A stretch of 64,000 nucleotides of DNA from positions 930,001-994,000 of the forward strand of contig CM082593.2 in the NCBI GenBank assembly GCA_040954595.2, read 5' to 3'. How positions within the stretch are numbered: position 1 is the stretch's first letter; every line of letters begins with the position of its first letter. Of this stretch, positions 13,808 through 62,804 are shown piece by piece. This stretch comes from Balanoglossus misakiensis (taxonomy: Eukaryota > Hemichordata). Made by a program: the position numbers and the translations under genes. Below the pieces are notes generated by a model. That model did not search any database. It had not been told where the DNA came from and saw nothing but the letters and a program-made list of their open reading frames with translations.

Positions 13808-16800
13808 TTAAATCTGGGGGCGTGGTCCACAATCAGTACAATCGGTGCCGTAGTCGCAATATGAATAATCCGAGTTAGGACCACCATCGTCACAGTCGAC
13901 ATCGCCAGAATATACGCATGTATCGGTACACAAAGAACTCGCTTAAGGGGGAAAAAGAAAGAAAAGCTTAAGAAGACACCCCGACACTTTCCACAGCAAG
14001 GGCCAAAGTCTCTCCGTTACTCGGAGTACTATTATAAATTAACCTGAAAACACCCCGATATTTTTCAATAAAAAAGAACTCATTATTTGATAAGTTGACT
14101 TACGGGGTTCGGTGTCTTCGCCGGAAGAGGGAATGCGCAAAAGCAAGTTGGGGGTTTCCTGGCGAAAATTGTCGGGTATCCTGGTCATATCAATTGCACC
14201 TGGAGTAGCAGCTGCCAAAAGCTTTTCTTTTACTTGAGTTGGCGTTAAAGTCGGTTCCTTTCCCAGTATCAATGCAGCCACACCTGGAAGATCATATAAT
14301 ATATTGGTGAGTAGGTCTTTGTGTAGTTGGTGTCCGGGCCACATACTCTGAGATGAGTCCTAGAGTTTATCAATAGAAATGAGGACAGACTGTGGATAGT
14401 TCAACCATCGACAGAACTGTTCTACAAAGAATCTTAATTGATGGAAATCAACAAAGGCAGGTACATGATTCTCTCTGGTCTTACCTGATACGTGAGGGGT
14501 TGCCATAGATGTCCCTGACAACTCTTTAAAAGCGTTATCATCACTATAGTCAGCACTCAGCACGTCTGATCCCGGAGCGAGAATGTCAACAGTTCCACCA
14601 TAGTTGGAGTACCAAGCAAACGTATCCCCAGAATCAGTAGCTCCGACCGCTATTGCCTGCAGTATATTACCATATTCGATTAGTGCAGTCTGCCCAGAGG
14701 AATAATTGAACTCTTTTTGGAAAAAAAAACGACCCAAAGCCCCGATGTAGCATATCGTGACCGGTGGACTCGCTTGTTCAGCATGTATTTGACAACGTGA
14801 AATGTCCTTTTTATTACTCACTCAATCAGAACAAAATATTCTTACCTCTGGAGCGGAAGCAGGCGACTCATTGGCGGAGTCGCGACGGTCGTTTCCGGCA
14901 GCTGCCACTGCGACGTAACCTGCCTCAACCAGTTTTTTCACCGCTAAATTCTCCATTTCCGATTTAGAGCCTCCGTATGACATCGACACAACACCAGGTT
15001 TTATTCCAGAGGTAGCAATAGCTTCCATAACTACGAAATGATTGTATTGTATTGTATTGTATTGTATTGTATTGTATTGTATTGTATTGTATTGTATTGT
15101 ATTGTATTGTATTGTATTGTATTGTATTGTATTGTATTGTATTGTATTGTATTGTATTGTATTGTATTGTATTGTATCATGAAATTGCTAGCTTTCTAAC
15201 AAATTGTTATATTTCACGTCCATTTGGGTACCCTTGTTTGTATCGTGTATCGTAAAAGATTCGAAATTTGTGGTCATCTTATTGTGGCAACACTTGCTGT
15301 TATTGTTATTGTCAACGAAATACACACCTTTGATACTACCACTTATAGTTCCACCCCCAGCGCAGTTCAATAGACGACATGAATATAAGGTGACACCAGG
15401 AGCTACACCAACTGTTTTTCCGCCAATAGTGCCAGCACAGTGAGTGCCGTGTCCTTCGCAGTCGTTGCCCTAAAACAGACAATATATATAACTGTCCACA
15501 TGCCACATCGGCAACGAAATCTGGTTTCTTTATCGTTGCGTTTACAGTCAGACAAACGTTACGAAGCGGTCATCTGCCAAATTAATGCATCGCTGTAATT
15601 CACTGGATTTGAGAGAATGTTGCCATTGTACCTTTATTCGAGCCCCAAACCACCGAGAACAATTGTACGTTTAAAATTATATACAATAAACCTCACGAAA
15701 AAGTATAGTGGACGTGTACTTCGTGTAATTTTAATTGATTTGACTTACATTTTGTCCGTCATGAAACACATCAATGAACTCTTTCGCTCTACCTTCAAAC
15801 TCATTATGATGATAGGAAATTCCAGTGTCCGCAACGAAGACGTTAACACCGCTGCCATTACCTAGTGTAAACATTCAGGATTATGCATTAGCACATGTAT
15901 TTTAATGTTCTCAATATGGCTACCAACTACTTGTTACTTCAGAGAGAGAGAGAGAGAGGGAGGAGGAGAGAATATCCAAAGTGGCATACATGATTATTCA
16001 AAGTAATACATGTATACTGTAACAATGTTTAGAAATCTGCACTTACCAAGAGATGAGTTGTATGCGTTATCTAAGGGGAGTCTCACTTGATCAATCCTGT
16101 CCAATCCCCATGGAACATTTAAGATGTGTATTTTTGTGTCTTCTTCTACAAAGTCCACTTCATCAAGCCATCGTATCTGTTGGAAACAATATCATCATTA
16201 AATTCAAGACTTCTATTAGTATCATATCTAAAAGAATTTCATATAATTTTGCCATACAGATGGTACAAGATGTTGTCAAGTGACATCTGATGGCGCTCTA
16301 ACCGTTTGTTTCAACAGCCAGTCTGTCAAAGTGTAACTCTCACCCGAAACACTGAGATCTATCTGCTAAATTGGTGTGGAAGACTGTTAATGTAAGAGTG
16401 AGCGTACAACCCATCTCAGTTTATACTTGCTAACTACACACGTACAATTTCAATGGCATCTCCAGGTATTCGAGCAGTGAAACCTTTCATGAGTTTCTTG
16501 ATTTCGTCATGAAAATCCACATGGAATCCCTTCTCTTCGCATAATTGCTGAAACTTTTCTTCGACAGCTGCCAACTCCTCATCGGTGAGATCGTCCTAAA
16601 AGTAGAAGGAATGTAGGAACGACTTAAAGCTTTTTTTCTTATTGAAGAACATTTTCCTCATTTATGTCAACATCTGTTTCGTCTAACGCAGGACAGATAC
16701 TAGTAGGTATAATGCAAACCAGCCATATTATATCAGGGCGTGTGCTTACCCGTAGCTTCACCAGGTATTCTTCTTCAACACGTTCGTCTGGATTTTCAGC

Positions 16801-16956
16801 ATGAATTATGGGCGCTTGTTCTTCTCGTTTGACAAAATGTGGTCGAAATTCTCGAGCTTGTCGCCCATGACCTGGCTTTTTCTTCAGTTCAGCAGCTTCT
16901 ATGACGCACACGGCAAAAATGCACAAAACCACGCAGTGGAACTGCATTCTGAACAT
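13808..16956 (-). CDS. Secreted subtilisin-like serine protease (proteinase K type, S8A) with Cys-rich tail
   Basis: Nine coding exons: 16750-16956, 16446-16595, 16047-16176, 15749-15861, 15328-15469, 14846-15030, 14485-14656, 14104-14283 and 13808-13941. Phases agree throughout, giving 470 residues. A signal peptide (FHCVVLCIFAVCVIEA) is followed by an I9-type propeptide (about 60-125). The mature enzyme starts near PWGLDRIDQ. The catalytic triad is present: Asp in FVADTGIS, His in GHGTHCAGTIGG and Ser in SGTSMATPHVSG; the oxyanion-hole Asn is probably in AAAGNDRRDS. The tail (about 425-470) is acidic and Cys-rich (SGDVDCDDGGPNSDYSYC, then YGTDCTDCGPR), a calcium-binding-like module. A 5' UTR exon probably lies near 17.17-17.25 kb, since an acceptor occurs at about 16974. 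The enzyme should be active. The substrate is unknown, and a specific ortholog such as PCSK9 is not supported. Confidence 0.92.
15042..15176. repeat. (ATTGT)n pentanucleotide microsatellite
   Basis: An essentially uninterrupted ATTGT array of about 27 copies lies in the subtilase intron, immediately upstream (in gene orientation) of the exon at 14846-15030. It begins roughly a dozen bases from that exon's acceptor and therefore overlaps the polypyrimidine/branch-point zone on the transcribed strand. Confidence 0.97.
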
Positions 16957-17434
16957 ACCACTTGTTTCGGGTTTCTGCAAAACAAAAATGGTAGTCTTCA
17001 AAGTGTGGTTATGTCTATACCATGAACGTCGTCATTCTTTATCATGAAATAGCATAACAATTCCAAGGACACATTCAAAAATTGTACGGTGCTCAAACAC
17101 GCAGTACGAAGGGTATCCTTACAGTTAAACGATGAACTGACTACTGAAATTGCAGCAGGTACAAGACTTACCTGTTTCAAGAGACTCGACGTCAGTGACT
17201 GGTGCTTTTGCCTGGAGTATTCGGTTCTCTTATATGCCTTTTCGAACATGGATGCTTTTTCAGCGAAGACAAATAACACCATATAAAATGTCTTTTCTTC
17301 ATTGATTCGTTCTTCTTTTTATCACGGAGTTGATATCAAATGTACCCCTTCTGTTTGTTTGCTTTTTTATATTCACCCTGTCGGGTTTCATACAAACAAT
17401 ATATGACTATTTCTTTTATTTCTACTTTTAACAT

Positions 17435-17760
17435 TAACAATTTCATCAAACGTTATTTTTATTCTGTCAATTGTTGTATCTGTAGGCTTCACTGGTACAG
17501 CATATCGAGTTAAAGTTTTCCAAACAATAAATATGCCTCCATCAAAACCAGATTAGATTACCTTTGTAACACTCTTTGCTTGGTATCTCTGGTATTTCAT
17601 CTGCATGTACTATCATGAGCAACAACTTCATCAAAAGTTTTTTATTTTACATTTTGCCAATTGTTGTTTCTGTTGGCTTCACTGGTACAGCATATGGTGT
17701 TAAAGTTTTCCGAACAATGAATATGCCCCCATCAAAACCAGATTAGATTACCTGCATAAC
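17435..17760. repeat. Two-copy direct repeat, offset about 185 bp
   Basis: Two units of roughly 130 bp share CTTCACTGGTACAGCATAT, GTTAAAGTTTTCC and CCATCAAAACCAGATTAGAT at about 17485-17560 and 17670-17752. No ORF runs through them. They lie in the space between the subtilase and ceramidase genes. Confidence 0.8.
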
Positions 17761-17912
17761 ATTCATTCGTTCATATATGTAAGTGTCTCAAATCTACATG
17801 TAATATCATAAGAGACAAAGCAGTAAAAATTCTTGGGTATAGTATCTCTTTATAATTACGTGAGTATGATTTGCTCACGCCCACTGCACTTGCGTTCGGT
17901 ATTAGGGGCCCG

Positions 17913-17961
17913 TAGTCTGGTCCCCTACCCAATCCCACCGCTGGGGCAGGGGACCAGACTA
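17913..17961. repeat. Short inverted repeat / hairpin
   Basis: TAGTCTGGTCCCCT (17913-17926) and AGGGGACCAGACTA (17948-17961) are exact inverse complements around a 21-bp loop. The hairpin sits about 260 bp upstream of the ceramidase start codon. It could be the end of a repeat or a structured promoter or UTR element. Confidence 0.7.
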
Positions 17962-18217
17962 AGGGACCCGCTCTAGCTCTTTGCAGTGTTAATCAGGTCA
18001 CGTCACTCGACGCTCATAGTATCGGGAGGGAGAGAGAAATCCCCTTTTCACTCCACGTTTCTTCAGGTAACTTAATTTCACTCGACGGAACCCCAGGGAC
18101 AGGGCCCCAATGACATGCCCCTATTGGTTTTGCCTGAATGTGAACTTTGACCTTCTGATGTCACGTGAGTGTATCACCTGATAATTGTAAACAACATCTA
18201 TCAGTATCACATGGTGG

Positions 18218-21200
18218 ATGATGGCGACCACATCGCTTGTACGTCTGCTGGTGCTGTTTTCAGTATGTATTACCGTGATGTGTCGACCAGAAACAAACTC
18301 TGATAGCCAGTCTGGAAGCTTCTACATCGGGGTTGGTATTGCTGACATTACAGGGCCAGCCGCTGATGTGAACATGGTGAGTGAGTTCGTGATCGACCAG
18401 ATACTTGTACGACGGTACGGTATATGATACAAGGGGCGTCGCCAATCATGCCAATGATTCCTGTGATCAGTGGCCCAGATACCACTCTCCCTTGCGCCTC
18501 GACTGTTTGTGTAAAGGAATGTGTGCCTCATGTCAGAGTCTCTCTTTGACAGAGGGATGTGCTTGAATCACAGAAAGTGGGCGTTGTCACTTTAAATACT
18601 ACCAACGCACAACTTGCACAAGGATTTCAGACCAATTGTGTGTCGATAGTTGATTTTGATAATCATGTTTCATCTGGATTTTAGATGGGCTATGCCGACC
18701 CCTCGCAGGTGTCTGGTGGTATCCATCTCAAGCAGTTCAGCAGAGCTTTCATCATCGCTGATATTAATGACCGTGACAGGAGGGTACTCTTCATCAGTGC
18801 AGATAACTGTATGGGTTCTCAGCTGGTCAAACTTGAGGTGAGTCAATTTACATACACCAAAATGTAACTATAATGCAGGCAGGCTTCCAGACCCCCAAAC
18901 CCCTCTATTCCCCCAACACCTACCTCTTTCTGTGATGGGTTTGCCCTCAATGCGTTCATTTCCTCATCATTTAAAATGACAGAGCTGAAACAAAGAGTAA
19001 GATATCAATTGAGTCAGTAATGATTTAATAACTTGATCATCAACTACACTTTCAGGTGCTGAACCGACTAAAGAAACTATATGGTGACATGTACACAGAG
19101 AAAAACCTGTGCCTCAGTGGAACCCACACTCATTCAGGACCTGGTGGATTTCAACAGTTTGTGCTTTTCGATATCACATCACTCGGTTTTGTCTATCAAA
19201 ACTTTGAAGCAATTGTACAAGGCATCGTTAAGGTTGGTATTAATTTATACAATTAATGGAAATAATGAACGTTCAGATTACAGCCTAATCAATCTAATGA
19301 CCTTAAGATTGTTGCTGGTACTCCTTGATTATTGAAATAAAAATACTTTTAGAAGTTAAAAAAGAGCTGGTTTGCGGTCACAGAATCACTGGTTAATTAA
19401 ATTGTGGGCGTTTCCCCATACTTGGGCTGCAGTAAAAAGTCAAGGACCCATTTGTGCCTGTTTACGATGTACTCTCACTGATTCAACTGAGCAAGACAAT
19501 GCTGGCAACAAGCCAAGCTATAGTAAATTGGCCTGACCGATATTCAGGTCAACTGAAAAGGCAGTCACGAAGAGTCAGGAATTGTGATAATCCTCTACTG
19601 TACTGCACATGGTTTTACTAATATACATGTACTCATTTTGCCACGGTTATTAAATCATGAAAATGACAACAGAAGTATACCGAGTTTTATAGTAATTTTA
19701 GTATGCGGAGAGACAATTCTTATCATGCGAACACAATTTATTTGTGCTTTTCAGAGTGTACAGCAAGCCCACGCTAATTTCAAACCTGGAAATATTTTTA
19801 TGAATGGAGGTGAATTACTTGATGCCAATATCAACAGAAGTCCAACTGCTTATGCAAACAATCCAGCTGAAGAAAGGCAAAGGTTAGTGGTAACATTTAT
19901 CGGTGGCCAATAAAATGCTTTATCCTTTAAACCAAGCCAAGTCAAGACCTTTGCTCTGGCTATCCTCAATCATTTTGAACAAAATTTGGTTGAAAGTCCA
20001 GATCTTTCAAAGAAGTATCTCTTACTTGTTTCACTTCAAGTTCTTGCTGCTTTGTCTCATGTCGTGTGAAGTATCCACCGGTCATAAGTCTTTTCTCATT
20101 TCAGGTACAAGTACAATGTTGACAAGACAATGTTGCTGTTGAAGTTTGTAGATTCTGAGGGTAAAGACATGGGTATGATTAAGTAAGTTTGTATTGTATG
20201 TCGACATCTCAAAGTCAGCTTTAACTAAACAGTAATGAGACTCGATGGAAACTGGTGGCAATGATTGTGTTGGCACATAAACAAATATAACAATTAGACA
20301 AGCTTTTAACCAATGAAAGTTAACCAATAGTGAACTTTACGTGTATATCATAGAACGAATCTGTTGTCTTTTTGTTTTGCAGTTGGTTTGCAGTACATTG
20401 TACAAGTATGAACAACACAAACAAACTAATCAGCAGTGACAACAAGGGATATGCTTCTTACCTGTTTGAACAGAAAATGAATGGTGGAGCTCGACCTGGA
20501 CAGGTGAGAAAAACCAGATGGGTATAATCTTAACTGCCTCTATCTTGTAGTAATGGGTTTACCAATTTTGGAATGTAATGTCAAAGATCATCTTGTCCTT
20601 TTTTCAACATTTCATTTTCAGGGTTCATTTGTGGCAGCATTTGCTCAGAGTAATGAAGGGGACGTGTCACCAAATACAAAAGGACCACACTGTCTGGACT
20701 CTGGACTGCCTTGTGATAATGATACGAGTACATGCAATGGAAAGGCAAGTGTAGAATGATCACATTAAGTGTGGACAAAGACAGGATAGTTGATTGGTGA
20801 TGAGGTCGTTAACATGGAGTACCATCTAACTGTTTATCAAATGAGATAAGGACGTCTAATATTGCTTCTTGACCTCACTGGTTTCAGAGGTAGAGCAACA
20901 TAGCCTGTTCAGTAACACCATGTACATGCATGTACCAACAGAAACAAGTCTTTCTGACTGTGACCATAAAACATTTACATGGCATACTGTCCATATGATA
21001 TAAAAAGGGAAATGGTTATTTTAATGCTTCTAATTGTGAATGATTTATTTGACTTCAGAATGAACTGTGTGTAGCTTTCGGACCAGGAAAGGATATGATG
21101 GAAAGTACTGAAATAATTGGAAGGAAACAATATGAATTGGCAATGGTGAGTATTCACAACGTCAAAAGGCTCAGCAGAAATACATTGTTGAGTAGATTAG

Positions 21201-23901
21201 CTTTGGGTTGATTTCAGATTGTTTCTGTGATTTAAATTCATGATTTGTAATAACTCTAAGTCATGTCTGTTGTCTTTCAGGAATTGTATGACAGTGCACA
21301 AATGCCAGTGAATGGACAAGTCAACTATATTCACCAGTATGTCAATATGAGTGACTATACTGTGTATCTTGATAATGAAACGAAGGTGAATAATTGTTTC
21401 TTGCCGTACAGACTTCTTAAATACAACTGTTTTCATACAACATCAGTTACATAACATTGTGTCAAAAGTCTGTTGTTTGACCGAATGTTTTTTAAAACTT
21501 AGGTCAAAACCTGTAAGCCATCAATGGGATATTCATTTGCTGCTGGTACCACAGATGGACCTGGAGCTTTCGACTTTTCACAAGGTTTGTATGTGATGAT
21601 AGATTTTGTATAACTCAGTACATACATGTATGCATGTTGGGAATTCATGTTGAACGCAAATTATTGACGTCTGAGCACCACCTAGCTATACTGCATTGTT
21701 TGACTACAGTGGGGGCAATTTTTTTCGTCAGAAGTTTTGTTTCGTAACGTACATGTCTTGTTTGATTTCTCCAAATAAATTATTATTGCAGGTTCAACTG
21801 GTGGTTCTTTATTCTGGGATGCTGTAAGAGATTTGATCCATGAACCATCTGCAGAACTTATTGAGTGTCAGAAACCCAAACCAATCCTGCTACCAACTGG
21901 AGAGGTAAGTGCTCATAAAAAAGTATATTCCTCAAAACTCTGTTAACATGCATGTATACTTTCACAGTTGCTGTCGTGAAGATTTTAGTTATTAGAAAGT
22001 GATTTTTGTCACGTGATATCACATGTATCACATGTCATATAATTGTCTTATTCAACCTGGCTTTTCAGCTCAAGAAACCATATCCCTGGCATCCAGATAT
22101 TGTAGACACACAAATATTACAAATTGGTTATTTGGGAATCATTGCAGTACCAGGGGAATTCAGGTAAAGTGCTGCCAGATTACCATATATGGTAATGGTA
22201 GAGACTTTAGAGTGTTTACCATATTTGGTGACAATAGAGACTTTGGAAGCAACATTTCGCAATGATTTCCACTAAAATACATCAATAAACATTGGTTCAA
22301 TAATTTTTTTCCCTGCTCAGCACAATGTCTGGAAGACGCTTAAGGGATACTGTTAGTGATGTAAGTTTGAGTTATTTATAAATTATTGAAATTACTACTG
22401 GGTCAATATTCTATATTCTTAAATATTCTGTTAATACATAATGTTGTTGCTTTCATTTCAGACACTGATTACATATGGCTGGCCAGATCTGACTACAGTT
22501 GTCATTGCTGGTTTATCAAATGTCTACACTCATTACATCACAACATTTGAAGAATATCAAGTAAGTATGCTTGCATGCATGTACCATATGACTGAAACTA
22601 ATTCTCATATCACACTCAAATAACCACATATCAAATGATGACAAGAGTTCTGTGAGGAAAAGGTGATGTTAACATTTTTGCTTCATTGTTAGGTTCAACG
22701 ATATGAAGGAGCATCAACTATCTATGGACCTCACACATTACAAGCATACATCCAACAGTATAATAGTATTGCAGAGTCTTTGGCTAAGGTATTGTCATCT
22801 ATTTTGCAGGAGAAATTAATGAATAATTATTTGGCCGTCAGTGACAGGGATGTCTTTTCTTGAAATTGGGATAAACATTCATGGCAGTCAACAACACTGA
22901 CTTACAGGAACCATCAACCATTCTAGTAAACTAATCAAAGTGACAATATTGAATCGTGAACTTTTAGGCTGAATTTTTGATGTCATTTGTGTTGGAGATG
23001 AGTTTTTCTGTGGATTTTGTCATTTCAGAAAAAGTCGGTAGAGCCTGGTCCATCGCCTCCATTTCTACTGGACGAACAAATCTCTCTTCTTCCTCCTGTG
23101 ATATTTGACAGGGCTCCATTGGGTCACAAGATGGGAGATGTCATCATTGATGTCAAACCAAAGTACACTCTGGTAAGATACTGTTAATGTTCAGCATAAG
23201 TTATATCTAGCAGATGCCGTTTCTTGCACTTCGATTCTAACACAATGTGGCCTTTCATTTCAGAATTCAACTGTGATGGTGTCATTCGTAACGGCTAATC
23301 CAAGAAACTCTCCAAATGTAAGTTTATGATTCCTTTCCTCTTGAAACTAATCAGGGTCAGAACAAGAAATTGTTTAGTTAGTCATGACCATGGTTTTTAA
23401 AAAGTATGCGGGATCTGTCTACTTTACTTTCATGTCTTGGGATGTATCAATCTGGTTTGTGTTCAGATGTCAGAAATTGGAGTGATGTTTGATATGTTTT
23501 CTTCATTTCAGCTGGAAGAACCATTCCTGAGTGTGGACTTTAAAGACAAGGATGGAAAATGGAAACAAGTGTACAACGATGCTGATTGGTGTACTAGGTA
23601 TGTCAATACTTGTCAAAATGTCTGTGTCGAGGATTGGCACAGAGCACAATTCCATATGTGATAACATACATGTATATCCCACACGTCACTAAAGTATGCC
23701 TTCATTTAATCTTCTAATAGGTTCAAGTGGGATCGTACTCATCTGTTACGAGGCGAAAGCCAAGCCAACATTTATTGGGAAATCCCAGCCAGTGTACAAC
23801 CAGGCACCTACCGTATCCAGCATTTCGGCTACAGCAAACACATCTCAGGGACAATCAACCACTTTGTTGGGACCTCGTCCAGTTTTGAAGTAACCAAATA
23901 A
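18218..23901 (+). CDS. ASAH2: Neutral ceramidase (N-acylsphingosine amidohydrolase 2 family)
   Basis: Hydrolyses ceramide to sphingosine and fatty acid at neutral pH; secreted or at the cell surface. Nineteen exons: 18218-18376, 18685-18837, 19056-19232, 19755-19882, 20105-20182, 20383-20503, 20622-20744, 21059-21145, 21281-21385, 21503-21584, 21792-21904, 22069-22163, 22321-22360, 22462-22560, 22693-22788, 23029-23172, 23264-23317, 23512-23597 and 23721-23901. Phases close to 706 residues. There is a signal peptide (LVRLLVLFSVCITVMC). Motifs: GIADITGPAADVNMMGYADP; LSGTHTHSGPGG (zinc ligands); WFAVHCTSM; SNEGDVSPN with the nucleophilic Ser; VPGEFSTMSGRRLR; NVYTHYITTFEEYQVQRYEG; and the C-terminal Ig-like domain. 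No Ser/Thr mucin box follows the signal peptide, so it resembles the fully secreted forms. The intron after 20744 uses a GC donor. Confidence 0.97.
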
Positions 23902-25813
23902 TGATGCAGCATCTTGTAATGCTTTTGAGGTCATTGCCATGGGCACAGTGCCTTCAAAGCAAATACCATGTGTGTCTTCTTCACCTTAGCTTTTCTAGAT
24001 TTCAATGCAAGTTTTCATTGACATGTAAATCATAGAAAATGATTCAAACTAGAACAAATGTCATTTTCGTTTCCATGTGATGGAAAATACATCCAGTACA
24101 CCATTCAATCATTCAGTTACAGAAAATGATACCCTCAACTTGCAGTGTAATAAACAATATTTTTCATTATATTTCAAAATATACAAAAGCAGCATGAATA
24201 TATAAATCAAGGCTAAGAATAAAGTTCTATGATGTAAAAAGTTGCGGAAACAGTATTTCCTGATAGTATATAGTAAACATTTCTGATAACAGTACTGGAT
24301 ATAATTTTTTTTCAAAATAAATCTTACAGAATGATGTTGAAAGTGTGATTAAATTGTAGGATATAACGTTCTAGAAAGTAATAATCTAGTTTTTAGTTGG
24401 TTATTAATGGAGCTGTCAGAGAGTTCTAGTTTCATCCTTTGTGAGTAATACTGTTCATTTGGCCATTCAAAAATCCATTAAGAAAATGTCTTTTCACATA
24501 TCTGAAAATGTACTGTAAAATTCTGTATTGCGTTGGTTAGATTAAATACTGGAAATGATTTAAAGTAAAAAATGAGTTGGATGTCAAAACACAAAAGTGT
24601 GCATGTCTTCTGCATAGATTGATCAAATTTGTGTCTGAAAGCTTATTGGTTAATTTTGGTCACATGGTGAGCCAGCATCATGTTTCCGTAACCCATGTGG
24701 CTCACATAATGCTATAAAGCTACTTAAGGTCATACATCTTCACAACATTAGGGTGAAAATTATTCTGGTTATAAGAAAAATTGGAATTTCTACTATGGAA
24801 AATACATGATTGCTTTCTATAGTATGCAGCATTCCATTGAGATAGTGTACAAGCATTCTGTAAGATTTTATCGATTGCTGTAAATATCAAAATCATTTTT
24901 GCTGTAAAATTTTATTTACAAGATTCAAATCACATTACCTGAATTAATTTGTATTAGATTTGTTAAAATAAAGCAAAGGATTGTTTAAATATTGTTAGTC
25001 ACTCGTGTGTTAATAGTGCTTACCAGATTTTTATTCATGGGAGCAGGCAAAAGAAAAGCTGTTATGTTTGAAGTTCCCACTGTGCTTCCCAATCATGTAA
25101 ATTATCAACTTTCCCCTTGACTTGCAAGCACCATTGCAATTGCATCAGATTTTAAAGCATTTAAAGATAATCATCACATGTAGATGGTTTGTTAACTAAC
25201 ATGTTAAATACATTTCTTGCATATGTAGGTACTGTGTGATTCGATTGGCTGAATATTATTGGCATTTTACCGCACCAGAAAGCATGGTGACTAAATGAAC
25301 CAATTGGAAGAGGACTCATTTGCAATGAAATATTACAAAAAATTCCAAAGGCAGTTCAATTATTAGTACTGTATGAACTGTACCTGTGAAAACTCTTATT
25401 CAATAGGAAAATTATCAAAAGGCACATGTTGAACATGACATTCAAATTCTTCAAAATAAAACTTCTTTAAAGTAACAGATTATTCCCCTATCAAAAAGGC
25501 TCTCGTCTTATGAAACACATGTATTTTGTGATTGAATTCACATAAAGCTCTTCTTGAGTAAATATTCCCCTTTTGACCCTACACATAACGATATATACTT
25601 TTACTGACCTAATAGGGTCAATATTTCCTGATAAAATATAATAGTTTATATTTTGACTTTTCTCACCGGTTGCGTCACCAACTGAATATTGCAATGTATA
25701 TTTTGTGGTAGTATCTAAAGAGTGACCTGAGGTCAGTGTACAGCCCTGGTACAATACACTAAAATCCACAGGTCAATAAAGAACTTGTTGACCTCTTGGT
25801 CCTGGCATGTTTG
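23902..25813. other. Convergent 3' region between ceramidase and giant cadherin
   Basis: No coding sequence is visible. Candidate ceramidase poly(A) signals (AATAAA) occur near 24317 and 24967. On the minus strand, AATAAA near 25028 could serve the cadherin gene, so the two 3' UTRs may lie close together or overlap. The rest is AT-rich. Confidence 0.5.
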
Positions 25814-62804
<36,991 letters not shown>

